A DNA stretch of 64,000 nucleotides from an uncultured Pseudomonadota bacterium (GTDB lineage Bacteria; Pseudomonadota; Gammaproteobacteria; Steroidobacterales; Steroidobacteraceae), in assembly GCA_902826575.1 (NCBI GenBank), contig CADEFJ010000004.1, positions 1-64,000 on the forward strand. The letters run 5' to 3'. A program made the translations under genes and the position numbers. Under the pieces are notes generated by a model. That model was not told the origin of the DNA. It searched no databases and saw nothing but the letters and a program-made list of their open reading frames with translations. Below, piece by piece: positions 53,918-62,811 of this stretch (within the stretch, counting starts at the first letter, position 1; every line of letters starts with the position of its first letter).

Positions 53918-55597
53918 ATGAAGCACAATATCCTGGCGAATCTGGCCCTCTGTGGCTGCGTTACCGTCGCGGCGGCGGCCGATCCGACGCCCGACGCAGC
54001 GCGGCTCGAGGCCATGGCCGCGCGCTTCGCGCCGGTCGACATCAAGGTCGATCTGGCGGCCTTGCCGGAGAATGAGCGCGCCGCGCTCGGCTACCTGGTC
54101 GAGGCCGCGCGCATGGTCGACGCGCTGTTCCTGCGCCAGCGCTCGCCCGCGACGACCGCGCAACTGATGGCGCTCGCCGGCGACGCGACGCCGCTCGGGC
54201 GGGCGCGGCTCGCCTATTTCATGCTGAACAAGGGGCCGTGGTCGGAACTCGACCATGACCGGCCGTTCATCCCGGGCGCGGGCCTGAAGAGCGGCGGCAG
54301 CAACTACTATCCACCCGATGCCACGCGGGAGGAAATCGCCGCGTGGATCGACTCGCTCCCGGAGGCCGATCGCGCCGCGGCGACCGGATTCTTCACGACG
54401 ATCCGCAGAATGCCCGACGGCAAGCTGGCGGCCGTGCCCTATTCCATGGAGTACCAGGGCGAACTGGCTGAGCTTGCGCGCCTGCTGCGCGAAGCGGCAG
54501 CGCTGACGAAGCAGCCGACACTCAAGCGTTTCCTCGAAACGCGCGCCGCGGCCTTCCTCTCGAACGACTACTACGAGAGCGACGTCGCGTGGATGGAACT
54601 CGACGCCACGATCGAGCCAACGATCGGCCCCTACGAGGTGTACGAGGACGAGTGGTTCAACTACAAAGCCGCCTTCGAAGCGTTCATCACGGTGATCGAC
54701 GCCAACGAGACCGCGCAACTCGAGCGCTTCGGCAAGGAGCTGCAAGGGCTAGAGAACCGGCTGCCGATCGATCCGCGCTACCGCCGCGCGCAACTCGGCG
54801 GACTTGCGCCGATCCGGGTCGTGAACGTGGTCTTCGCCGCCGGCGATGGCAATCACGGCGTGCAGACCGCCGCGTTCAATCTGCCGAATGACGAGCGCGT
54901 CGTCGCCGAGAAGGGCTCGAAGCGCGTCATGCTGCGCAACTTCCAGCAGGCGAAGTTCGACCATGTACTGCAACCCATCGCCTCGATCGCGCTCGACGCC
55001 GAGGACGCGAAGCTGGTGGCGTTCGAGCCGTTCTTCACGCACATCCTGATGCACGAGCTGATGCACGGCCTCGGCCCGCAGACGATCGCCGTCGCGGGTC
55101 GGGCCACGACGGTCCGGCAGGAACTGAAGGAACTGAACGGCACGCTCGAGGAAGCCAAGGCCGACATCTCGGGCCTCTGGGCGCTGCAGCAGCTGATGGA
55201 CAAGGGCGTGATCGACAAACGCCAGGAACGCAGCATGTACCTGACCTTCCTCGCCTCCTCGTTCCGCACGCTGCGCTTCGGCCTGAACGAATCGCATGCG
55301 AAGGGCATGGCGCTGCAGGTCAACCATCTGCTCGACCACGGCGCGATTCGCGTCGACGCCGCCGGGCGCTTCGGCCTCGACCTGAAGAAGATGAAGCAGG
55401 CCGTCACGGGCCTCACGCGCGACATCATGACGCTGCAGGCACGCGGCGATTACGCCGGCGCCAAGGCCTTGCTCGACCGCGGGGTCACGATCCGCCCCGA
55501 GGTGCAGCGTGTGATCGACCAGCTCGAAGGGGTGCCGATCGACATCGCGCCGCGCTTCGTCACCGCGAACGGGATGCCGCGCGTCAGTCGACGTTGA
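53918..55597 (+). CDS. M49-like dipeptidyl peptidase III family protein
   Basis: This 559-residue protein has a signal-like N terminus (LANLALCGCVTVAAA) and the zinc motif HELMH (His379, Glu380, His383) followed by EEAKADISGLW with Glu411/Glu412 as the third ligand. Other family segments are YEVYEDEWFNYKAAFEAFI and the HFHIV-type LNESHAKGMALQVNHLL. Dipeptidyl peptidase III enzymes remove N-terminal dipeptides; the classical M49 motif is HExxGH, so the shorter HExxH here marks a bacterial subgroup. Its stop overlaps the convergent MDR gene stop by 14 nt. Confidence 0.82.
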   Translation: MKHNILANLALCGCVTVAAAADPTPDAARLEAMAARFAPVDIKVDLAALPENERAALGYLVEAARMVDALFLRQRSPATTAQLMALAGDATPLGRARLAYFMLNKGPWSELDHDRPFIPGAGLKSGGSNYYPPDATREEIAAWIDSLPEADRAAATGFFTTIRRMPDGKLAAVPYSMEYQGELAELARLLREAAALTKQPTLKRFLETRAAAFLSNDYYESDVAWMELDATIEPTIGPYEVYEDEWFNYKAAFEAFITVIDANETAQLERFGKELQGLENRLPIDPRYRRAQLGGLAPIRVVNVVFAAGDGNHGVQTAAFNLPNDERVVAEKGSKRVMLRNFQQAKFDHVLQPIASIALDAEDAKLVAFEPFFTHILMHELMHGLGPQTIAVAGRATTVRQELKELNGTLEEAKADISGLWALQQLMDKGVIDKRQERSMYLTFLASSFRTLRFGLNESHAKGMALQVNHLLDHGAIRVDAAGRFGLDLKKMKQAVTGLTRDIMTLQARGDYAGAKALLDRGVTIRPEVQRVIDQLEGVPIDIAPRFVTANGMPRVSRR

Positions 55598-56690
55598 CGA
55601 TCACCTTGCCACGCGCACGCCCCGTCTCCAGGTATTCGATCGCCTCGGGAACCTCGGCCAGCGCGTAGCGCCGGTCGATCACCGGCGTCACCTTGCCGGT
55701 CTGGATCAGGTCGGCGAGCAAGGTGAGATCCGTGGCGTTGAGCTGGCCCAGGATGAACCCCACTTTCTGGCTGATGAACGGTGACAGCGCGTAGGCCTTC
55801 AGCGGGGTCGTCATCGGGCCGAACCACTTGCCATCACTCGGGCCGCCGACGATCACGTAGATGCCTGCGGGCGCCATCGCGCGCCGCACGGCGAGCAGCG
55901 AGTGATTGCCGACGTTGTCGATGACCAGGTCGTAGCGTGCCTCGCCCCGCGTGAAGTCCTCGCGCGTGTAATCGATCACCTGATCGGCGCCGATCGATCG
56001 CACCAGTTCCACGTTGCGCGTGCTGCACACACCGGTCACCTCGGCGCCGAAGTGTTTGGCGAGCTGCACGGCGAAGGTGCCTACGCCACCCGAGGCACCA
56101 TTGATCAGCACCTTCTGGCCCGCCCGGAGCTGGCCCTTGTCACGCAGCGCCTGCAGCGCGGTAATCGCCGCGATCGGCACCGCTGCGGCCTGCTCGAAAC
56201 TGACGCCGGCCGGCTTCATGGCCACGGCACCGTGCTCGGATACGCTGACGTACTCGGCGAACGCACCCGTCCTGCCGCCGAACACCGCGTCACCGGGCTT
56301 GAATTTCGTGACCTGGCTGCCCACGGCCTCGACCGTGCCGGCGTAATCGACACCCAGCCTCGCGACCACCGGCCTGCCCAGGCCCGATTCCATGCGCATG
56401 ATGTACGGTTCACCGCGCATGTAATGCCAGTCGAGCGGGTTGAGGGCGGCCGCGTGCACCTTCACCAGCATCCGGTCATCGGCGAGCGCCGGCTTGTCGA
56501 CGACCGCCACCTCGAGGGCCGAAGGGGGCCCGTAACAACCCAGCACGACCGCTCGCATGGTCGCGGCGCCGGCGTGCAGCGCTGGCGCATCGGGGCACGG
56601 TGCATTGCGGCTCAGCGCGACGGCGCCCGCCGCGAGTGCCAGCACGAGCACGACCGCGACAGCGCCCAGGATCCTGTAGCGTTTTTTCAT
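55584..56690 (-). CDS. membrane-anchored MDR family NADPH reductase
   Basis: This 368-residue protein has an N-terminal signal anchor (about residues 7-28, VAVVLVLALAAGAVAL) followed by a medium-chain dehydrogenase/reductase of the quinone-oxidoreductase type: the GroES-like domain with VHAAALNPLDWHYM, the cofactor-binding INGASGGVGTFAVQLAKHFG and VIDNVGNHSL. No zinc ligands are seen. The Ala/Ser-rich nucleotide loop suggests NADPH. I take the ATG at 56690, 47 nt after the recQ stop. The membrane anchor on such a soluble reductase is uncommon. Confidence 0.85.
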   Translation of the reverse strand: MKKRYRILGAVAVVLVLALAAGAVALSRNAPCPDAPALHAGAATMRAVVLGCYGPPSALEVAVVDKPALADDRMLVKVHAAALNPLDWHYMRGEPYIMRMESGLGRPVVARLGVDYAGTVEAVGSQVTKFKPGDAVFGGRTGAFAEYVSVSEHGAVAMKPAGVSFEQAAAVPIAAITALQALRDKGQLRAGQKVLINGASGGVGTFAVQLAKHFGAEVTGVCSTRNVELVRSIGADQVIDYTREDFTRGEARYDLVIDNVGNHSLLAVRRAMAPAGIYVIVGGPSDGKWFGPMTTPLKAYALSPFISQKVGFILGQLNATDLTLLADLIQTGKVTPVIDRRYALAEVPEAIEYLETGRARGKVIVNVD

Positions 56691-56737
56691 CGAAGCGCGT
56701 CCCTGTCTTCGGATCCGCCGATGGTACTGCCTGCCGG

Positions 56738-58633
56738 TCAGGAGTCGAGCGCAACCTGCGCGCGAACGATGGCGAGGATGGCGGCTCCGTAGCGCTCGAG
56801 CTTCGTGGCACCGATGCCCGGGACCTGCGCCAGCGACTCGATCGTCCGCGGCCGTTGCGAGGCGATTTCGCGCAGGCTCGCATCGTGCAGCACCGTATAG
56901 GCCGGAACGCCGTGCTCGCGCGCGATGCCGCGCCGCCAGTCGCGCAGCGCCTGGAACAGGGCCTCGTCCAGCGGCGGGGCAGCTACCGGTGACGGCGGTG
57001 CCCCTGCGGCACCTGCAGGGGTCGGCAACGCGCGCGCCGGACCGCTTTTCCTCCGGGGCCGGCCTGCACCCTTCCGTGCCGGCGTTCGCGGCATCTCCTG
57101 CCGCAAGGTCAGCCGGCGCGCGCCTGTCAGCACTTCGCGGCTCGTGTCGGTCAGCCGCAGCACGTTCCAGTGTTCGTGATCGACCGTCACCAGCCGCATC
57201 GTCAGCAATTGGCGCAAAACCGCGCGCCATTGAGCCTCGTCCCGATCCGCGCCGATGCCGAAGGTGCTGAGCGCATCGTGGCCGCGAGCCAGCACCTTGT
57301 CGGTGCGCTCACCGCGCAGCACGGCGATGATGTGCTGCGCGCCGAACGCGAAGCCGCTCGCCCGCTCGCAGCGGTAGATGCAGGAGAGCAGTTTCTGCGC
57401 CGCCTCGGTGCCGTCGAACTGCGCGGGTGGCTCAAGGCAGTTGTCGCAGTTGCCGCAGGGCGCGCTCGCCTCGCCGAAATACTCGAGCAGGTACTGGCGG
57501 CGGCAGCGCACCGTCTCGCAAAGTCCGAGCATCGCATCGAGCTTCGCGCTGGCGACGCGCCGATACGTCTCGTCCGCCTCGGACTGCTCGATGAGCCGGC
57601 GCTGTTGCACCACATCCGCGAGCCCGTAGACCATCCACGCCTCGGCGGGCGCGCCGTCGCGGCCCGCGCGGCCGGTCTCCTGGTAGTAGCCCTCGACACT
57701 CTTCGGCAGATCGACATGCGCGACGAAGCGCACATCGGCCTTGTCGATGCCCATGCCGAAGGCAATCGTCGCGACGATGACGACGCCGTCCTCCTCGAGG
57801 AAGCGGGTCTGCCGCGCCTCGCGCTCGGCCGCGTTGAAGCCCGCGTGGTAGGCGAGCGCATCGATGCCGTGGTCCGCCAGCATCTGCGCCGTTTCCTCCA
57901 CGGACTTGCGCGACAGACAGTAGACGATGCCCGCCTCGCCCGCGTGCTCCTCACGAATGAAGCGCAGCAACTGGCGCCGCGGCGTGTCCTTGCCGGCGAT
58001 GCGATAGCGGATGTTGGGCCGGTCGAAACTCTGCACGAACGAGCGCGCCTCGCGCAGATGCAGGCGCTCGATGATCTCGCGGCGCGTGGCCTCGTCGGCG
58101 GTCGCCGTCAGCGCGATGCGCGGCACCGCCGGGAAGCGCTCCGCAAGCACGGCGAGCTGCAGGTATTCCTGGCGGAAATCGTGGCCCCACTGTGAAACGC
58201 AGTGCGCCTCGTCGATCGCGAACAGCGCGATCTCGAGATCGTCGAGCAGCGCGAGGCCCCGTTCGGTCACCAGACGCTCCGGCGCGAGGTACAGCAGATC
58301 GAGGTCCCCGGCGCGCGCGCGACGCTCGATCGCCTGCGCCTGCTTCCAGTCGAGCGTCGAGTTCAGGAACTCGGCGCGCACGCCCGCCTCCTTCAGCGCC
58401 GCGACCTGGTCCTGCATCAACGCGATCAGCGGCGAGACGACGACGCCCACGCCCTCGCGCAGCAGTGCGGGCACCTGGTAACACAGCGACTTGCCGCCAC
58501 CGGTCGGCATCAGCACCAGCGCGTCGCCGCCGGCGGCGACGTGCGTGACGATCTGCGCCTGGTCGGAACGGAAGGCGGGGTAACCGAAGACGTCCTGGAG
58601 AATGCGCGTGGCGCGGGAGAGAAGATCGGTCAT
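56738..58633 (-). CDS. recQ: ATP-dependent DNA helicase RecQ
   Basis: RecQ is the SF2 3'-5' helicase of the RecF recombination pathway. The 631-residue protein has the RecQ order: Q-motif region with [10 protein letters not shown], Walker [15 protein letters not shown] box in [14 protein letters not shown], motif IV-VI ([13 protein letters not shown]), the RQC zinc-binding domain with four cysteines ([19 protein letters not shown]) and a C-terminal HRDC domain ([14 protein letters not shown]). Its length is normal. A C-terminal Pro/Ala linker precedes HRDC. Confidence 0.97.
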   Translation of the reverse strand: MTDLLSRATRILQDVFGYPAFRSDQAQIVTHVAAGGDALVLMPTGGGKSLCYQVPALLREGVGVVVSPLIALMQDQVAALKEAGVRAEFLNSTLDWKQAQAIERRARAGDLDLLYLAPERLVTERGLALLDDLEIALFAIDEAHCVSQWGHDFRQEYLQLAVLAERFPAVPRIALTATADEATRREIIERLHLREARSFVQSFDRPNIRYRIAGKDTPRRQLLRFIREEHAGEAGIVYCLSRKSVEETAQMLADHGIDALAYHAGFNAAEREARQTRFLEEDGVVIVATIAFGMGIDKADVRFVAHVDLPKSVEGYYQETGRAGRDGAPAEAWMVYGLADVVQQRRLIEQSEADETYRRVASAKLDAMLGLCETVRCRRQYLLEYFGEASAPCGNCDNCLEPPAQFDGTEAAQKLLSCIYRCERASGFAFGAQHIIAVLRGERTDKVLARGHDALSTFGIGADRDEAQWRAVLRQLLTMRLVTVDHEHWNVLRLTDTSREVLTGARRLTLRQEMPRTPARKGAGRPRRKSGPARALPTPAGAAGAPPSPVAAPPLDEALFQALRDWRRGIAREHGVPAYTVLHDASLREIASQRPRTIESLAQVPGIGATKLERYGAAILAIVRAQVALDS

Positions 58634-58675
58634 CAGGTGCCGGGAGCGGCGTTCAACTTGCGCGAGGGTCGCGGA

Positions 58676-59428
58676 TCATATCCTGATCACCAGGCGCTGA
58701 TCGAACCGGTCGTTCAGCTGCGATGGCCCGTAACCGCGCGGATTGCATAGCACGCGCGTGCCGCGCACGGGCTCGTAGTCGCAGGAGCAGTGCGTGTGGC
58801 CATGGATCCACAGGGTGACGGGCGGCTGCACGAGCTCGGGCATATGGCTCACGAAGGCGGGGTTCAGCGGATCGCGATGAAACTGGCGGTCGATGCTGCC
58901 CCGGTGCGGGAGATGATGTGTTACGACGACGGTCTTGCCGTCGAACGGCTCGGCGAGGCGTTCGCTCAGCCATTGCCGCGAGGCCCGGTGAAATTCGCGC
59001 GTGAGTTCAGCACTCAGCGTCTCGCCGCGATGACGGATCACCCTGAAGTCCGGCATGGTGGCGTTGGCGTGGCGCAGCGCCAAAGGCCTCGGCCACTGCG
59101 GCGCTTCGACGTCGAAGTCGGTCCACAGCGTGGTGCCGAGAAAGCGCACCCCGTCGATGATCGCCTGGTCTTTCTCCAGCAGGTATATCTCGAGAGCCGT
59201 GGCTTCGCGGCGCGCTCGATCGAGAACGGCGTCGAGATCAGCGTCGTAGAACTCGTGATTGCCCATCACGTACACGATCTGCGCGTCCGGAAATGCCTGG
59301 CGCGCCCAGCCGAGACCGTAGTGCCCGTTGTGGATGTCGCCGGCGAGCACGACCACATCCGCCGAAACGTCGGCCGGCTCGAAGGCGGAGAACTCGAGGT
59401 GCAGATCGGAGAAGACGCGGATCTTCAT
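58676..59428 (-). CDS. calcineurin-like metallophosphoesterase
   Basis: This 250-residue protein has the phosphoesterase motifs SDLHLEF, AGDIHNG, GNHEFYD, VVTHHLPH and HGHTHCS, covering all metal ligands. It resembles bacterial single-domain phosphoesterases with unknown substrate. It overlaps the ORF6N gene by 4 nt (ATGA) and precedes recQ by 42 nt on the same strand, so it lies in a run of minus-strand genes (DUF924, ORF6N, this gene, recQ, MDR). Confidence 0.9.
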   Translation of the reverse strand: MKIRVFSDLHLEFSAFEPADVSADVVVLAGDIHNGHYGLGWARQAFPDAQIVYVMGNHEFYDADLDAVLDRARREATALEIYLLEKDQAIIDGVRFLGTTLWTDFDVEAPQWPRPLALRHANATMPDFRVIRHRGETLSAELTREFHRASRQWLSERLAEPFDGKTVVVTHHLPHRGSIDRQFHRDPLNPAFVSHMPELVQPPVTLWIHGHTHCSCDYEPVRGTRVLCNPRGYGPSQLNDRFDQRLVIRI

Positions 59429-59946
59429 TGCGGCCTTCGCGGCGTTGCGCCCATCAACCCCAGGATCGCCTCGTATACCTGGTCAAACTGCCGGCGCGTG
59501 TCGGCATCGAGCGTGGCCACGGAGCGCTCCAGCGCTACGAGCTTGCGAGCCAACTCGGCGTTCGAGGCGAGCATCTGTCTGAGCTGCACGAACGCGCGAA
59601 CGACATAGACGCTCATCTCCACCGCCCGTGGGCTGTTCAGGATTGTGGCGGCCATGATGGCGCCATGCTCGGTGAAGGCGAGCGGCAAGTACTTGACGTT
59701 GTACCCGCGCCCCCTGTTCAAGGTCACAATTTGTGACCTTGAAGATAGTGTTTCTGAATCAGTTAGTTGCAATAGAAAGTCGGGTGGGAAGCGCTCGATG
59801 TTGCGACGCACTGCCTGATTGAAGGCCTTGGTCGTGACCCCGTAAAGCGCCGCAAGGTCTGAATCCAGCAGCACGCGCCGACCGCGTACGACGCGGATCT
59901 GCGGGGTGATGTCGGGCGCAGGCGCGCCGCCCTGAGGGATTCCCAT
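59425..59946 (-). CDS. ORF6N domain DNA-binding protein
   Basis: The 173-residue protein carries an ORF6N domain (about 12-100): RVVRGRRVLLDSDLAALYGV, TKAFNQAVRRNIERFPPDFLLQLT, then LPLAFTEHGAIMAATIL. ORF6N is typical of phage antirepressor-like proteins and of genes carried on mobile elements, often with KilA-C or other partners. The C-terminal part is helical (LRQMLASNAELARKLVALE) and coiled-coil-like. No phage genes surround it, so it may be a domesticated remnant. It is coupled to the phosphoesterase gene. Confidence 0.9.
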   Translation of the reverse strand: MGIPQGGAPAPDITPQIRVVRGRRVLLDSDLAALYGVTTKAFNQAVRRNIERFPPDFLLQLTDSETLSSRSQIVTLNRGRGYNVKYLPLAFTEHGAIMAATILNSPRAVEMSVYVVRAFVQLRQMLASNAELARKLVALERSVATLDADTRRQFDQVYEAILGLMGATPRRPQ

Positions 59947-60011
59947 GACGTCGAGCCTGCACTACATGCGGCTCGTGCTCACGCCGAGTATCTACGCTCT
60001 TTCGCAACGAT

Positions 60012-60560
60012 TCAGAAACTCGAGCCGGGCTGCTGCAGGAACTCGACTTCCTCCGGCGCCGAGGTGCGGCCGAGGATGGCATTGCGATGCGGGTAGCGCC
60101 CGAACCGATCGACGATGACTTTGTGCCGCAACTCGAACTCGTGATTCTCGGCCGGCGCGTACTCCCTGAACAACGCATCGGCCACGACATGGATGACGCG
60201 GGACTCGCTGTGCATGTAGGGCATCAGCAGAAAATTGCGCTCCATGGGCGCGAGGCCCTGCAAAGCTCCCGCGGCCACGGCTTCCTGCGCCAGGGCAAGT
60301 GCCATGGGGTCCTGCGCGAAGGCCCGGGGCGTGTCGCGGTGGATGTTCCGCGAAAACTGATCGAGCACGATGATCTCGGCGAGACGGCCCCGGCCGGTCG
60401 CGCGCCCGGTGTACAGCTCGCCCTGCGACGCGCGGTCGAGCACCGCCGAGTAGCGCTCACGCAAGAGCGCATCGAACTTCGGGTCCCCGGCCCACCACGA
60501 TTCGGGGTCGATTTCCTCGAACCAGAAGGAAAGGATTTCCTCGTGCATCCTGCGGATCAT
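60012..60560 (-). CDS. DUF924 family protein
   Basis: This 182-residue protein starts MIRRMHEEILSFWFEEIDPE and matches the DUF924 family, with FWF near the N terminus, LDQFSRNIHRDTPRAFAQDPMA in the centre (pieces LDQFSRNIHR and FAQDPMALAL) and MPYMHSE near the middle. The family is widespread, cytoplasmic and of unknown function. The start could also be the in-frame ATG at 60548. Length is normal. Confidence 0.88.
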   Translation of the reverse strand: MIRRMHEEILSFWFEEIDPESWWAGDPKFDALLRERYSAVLDRASQGELYTGRATGRGRLAEIIVLDQFSRNIHRDTPRAFAQDPMALALAQEAVAAGALQGLAPMERNFLLMPYMHSESRVIHVVADALFREYAPAENHEFELRHKVIVDRFGRYPHRNAILGRTSAPEEVEFLQQPGSSF

Positions 60561-60688
60561 CGTGGGAAGCGAATCGCGGTGTCCAGCACATCGCAAGGGG
60601 CGGTCGTCAATAGTGTCGACGGCTCGGGTGCCGTGATTCCGTCAAGTCCCTGATACTGGCGCCTCGAGAAACCGCGAGGAGGAATCAC

Positions 60689-61339
60689 ATGGCAAGCCCC
60701 GCCCAGGCCCTGAAGGCGCGCCACCGACAGGTTCGCGAAGGACACCCCGAGGCCCTGCGGTTGCGCATTCACCGGGCATTGAGCTGGCTGGTCCGCTCGG
60801 AGCAGGTCGAGGACGATCCCGATACGCGGTTCATCCTGCAGTGGATCGCGCTCAATGCCGCCTATGCGCGCGAATTCGGCCGCGAGGAAAGCGAGCGCGA
60901 CCGCGCGCGTGGATTCGTCGGTATCCTGGTCGGACTGGACAAGGACAAGCGCCTCCACAAGGCGCTCTTCGATCAGTTCACCGGCCCGATCCGCACACTG
61001 ATCGACAACAAGTTCACATTCGAACCCTTCTGGACTGCGATGCGCAATCACGATGCGAGCACCCGCTGGCAGGAGAGCTTCGCCAGCAGCAAGAAGGCCG
61101 CGCTCGGCGCCGTGGTGAAGGGCGACACCGCGAAGGTGCTTGGCATCGTGTTCGACCGGCTGTATGTCGTGCGCAATCAGCTCGTGCACGGCGGCGCCAC
61201 CTGGAACGGCCAGGTGAACCGCTCGCAGATCACCGACGGCACCGCCATCCTTGGCGCTCTCGTACCGCTGATCATCGCCATCATGATGGAGCACCCCGCG
61301 CAGAACTATGGCGACGTGCTTTACCCTGTCGTTGGGTAG
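60689..61339 (+). CDS. HEPN-like (Apea-type) protein
   Basis: This 216-residue helical protein has RNQLVHGG (Arg162 to His167), the R-x4-6-H motif of HEPN domains, in the usual place before a final helix. The N-terminal half has RIHRALSWLVRSEQ, and the sequence resembles Apea-like HEPN proteins, many of which are RNases in toxin or defence systems. A strong GAGGAGGAA ribosome-binding site precedes the ATG. No antitoxin or nucleotidyltransferase partner is adjacent. RNase activity is inferred. Confidence 0.6.
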   Translation: MASPAQALKARHRQVREGHPEALRLRIHRALSWLVRSEQVEDDPDTRFILQWIALNAAYAREFGREESERDRARGFVGILVGLDKDKRLHKALFDQFTGPIRTLIDNKFTFEPFWTAMRNHDASTRWQESFASSKKAALGAVVKGDTAKVLGIVFDRLYVVRNQLVHGGATWNGQVNRSQITDGTAILGALVPLIIAIMMEHPAQNYGDVLYPVVG

Positions 61340-61409
61340 AGAGCTCCAGGCGGGCTGTCACGCATGCGTCCGCTTCGATCAAGCCGCAAGCACATTGACG
61401 TACGCTGCC

Positions 61410-62765
61410 CTACTTCCCGATGCAGAAGCTCGAGAAAATCCTGCCCAACAAATCCTCACTGGTAACGGCGCCTGTAATCTCCCCCAGCGCCTGCTGCGCT
61501 TGCCGCAGCTCCTCGGCCACGAGTTCCCCGGCACGACTCTCGCGCAGCTGCGTCTCCGCTGCATCGACATGCCGCCGCGCTCGCGCGAGCGCGTCGATAT
61601 GCCGCGCACGTGCCGAGACGGTGCCGGCGTCGGCGACCTGGTAGCCCATGCAGTCGCGCAGATGCGCGCGCAGCACGTCGAGGCCCGCGCCGGTCTTCGC
61701 TGAAACCGCGACGCGCGGCGGGCCGCTGACCGTATCGGACATCGGGATGCCGGTCGCGAGATCGATCTTGTTGAGCACCAGCGTGACCGGCACTTCGGCC
61801 GGAAGTCGTGCGCGCTCTTCGGTGAACGCGTGCGCATCGGGATCCTCGGCGGCGTCGATGATGAACAGCACGCGGTCGGCGCGCGCCATTTCGAGCGTCG
61901 CGCGGCGGATGCCCTCGGCTTCGATGACGTCGGGCGCATCGCGCAGCCCGGCGGTGTCGAGAACGTGCAGCGGCATGCCGTCGATGTCGATGCGCTCGCG
62001 CACGATGTCGCGCGTGGTGCCGGGAATGTCGGTGACGATCGCGGCGTCGTAGCCCGCGAGGCGGTTGAGCAGGCTCGATTTGCCGGCATTCGGCCGGCCG
62101 GCGATCACCACCGTCATGCCTTCGCGCAACAATCTTCCCTGGCGCGCGCTGCGCTCCACCGCCGCGAAGTGTTCGCGCACGCCGCCGAGGCGCGCCTCGA
62201 GTTCGCGGTCAGCGAGGAAGTCGATTTCCTCCTCCGGAAAGTCGATCGCGGCCTCTACCCAGGCGCGCAGTTCGGTGACGGCGTCGACGAGCCCGAGCAC
62301 CATCGCCGAGAACTCGCCCTGCAGCGAGCGCATCGCGGCGCGTGCGGCCTCGCGGGAGCCTGCATCGATGAGATCGGCAACCGCTTCGGCCTGCGCGAGA
62401 TCGATCTTGTCGTTGAGGAAGGCGCGCTGCGTGAACTCGCCGGGTCGCGCGCGGCGCGCGCCGAGTTCGATCGCGCGTCGCACCAGCGCTTCGGAAACCA
62501 CCGGCCCGCCGTGGCCGTGGAATTCGGCCACGTGCTCGCCGGTGTAGGAATGCGGCGCGCCGAAGAACAGCAGGAGGCCGACGTCGATCGGCTCGCCCGC
62601 CGCGTCGAGGAAACGCGCGAGCGTGACGCGCCGCGCGGCGGGCAGGTCGGCACCGGTCATCGTCGCGGCGATCTGCGGCGCCTTCGGTCCCGAGACGCGC
62701 ACAACGGCCACGCCACCGCGCCCCGGCGGGGTGGCGGTGGCGACGATCGTATCGGGGTGATTCAT
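61410..62765 (-). CDS. mnmE: tRNA modification GTPase MnmE
   Basis: MnmE (TrmE) partners MnmG to modify U34 of tRNAs. The 451-residue protein has an N-terminal tetrahydrofolate-binding domain (DTIVATATPPGRGGVAVVRVSG), a long helical domain and an inserted G domain ([44 protein letters not shown]). It ends with the conserved C-terminal CIGK, whose Cys is needed for modification. Length is normal. mnmG lies at 36522-38375 in the same window. Confidence 0.98.
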   Translation of the reverse strand: MNHPDTIVATATPPGRGGVAVVRVSGPKAPQIAATMTGADLPAARRVTLARFLDAAGEPIDVGLLLFFGAPHSYTGEHVAEFHGHGGPVVSEALVRRAIELGARRARPGEFTQRAFLNDKIDLAQAEAVADLIDAGSREAARAAMRSLQGEFSAMVLGLVDAVTELRAWVEAAIDFPEEEIDFLADRELEARLGGVREHFAAVERSARQGRLLREGMTVVIAGRPNAGKSSLLNRLAGYDAAIVTDIPGTTRDIVRERIDIDGMPLHVLDTAGLRDAPDVIEAEGIRRATLEMARADRVLFIIDAAEDPDAHAFTEERARLPAEVPVTLVLNKIDLATGIPMSDTVSGPPRVAVSAKTGAGLDVLRAHLRDCMGYQVADAGTVSARARHIDALARARRHVDAAETQLRESRAGELVAEELRQAQQALGEITGAVTSEDLLGRIFSSFCIGK

Positions 62766-62811
62766 CGCGGTGCCGATCGTGAATGCGTGCGCGTGTGGCG
62801 AGCCCGCTGCG

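Noticed and set aside
59425..59946. Prophage identification from the ORF6N gene
   Set aside because: No integrase, terminase, capsid or lysis genes flank it, so a prophage is not supported.
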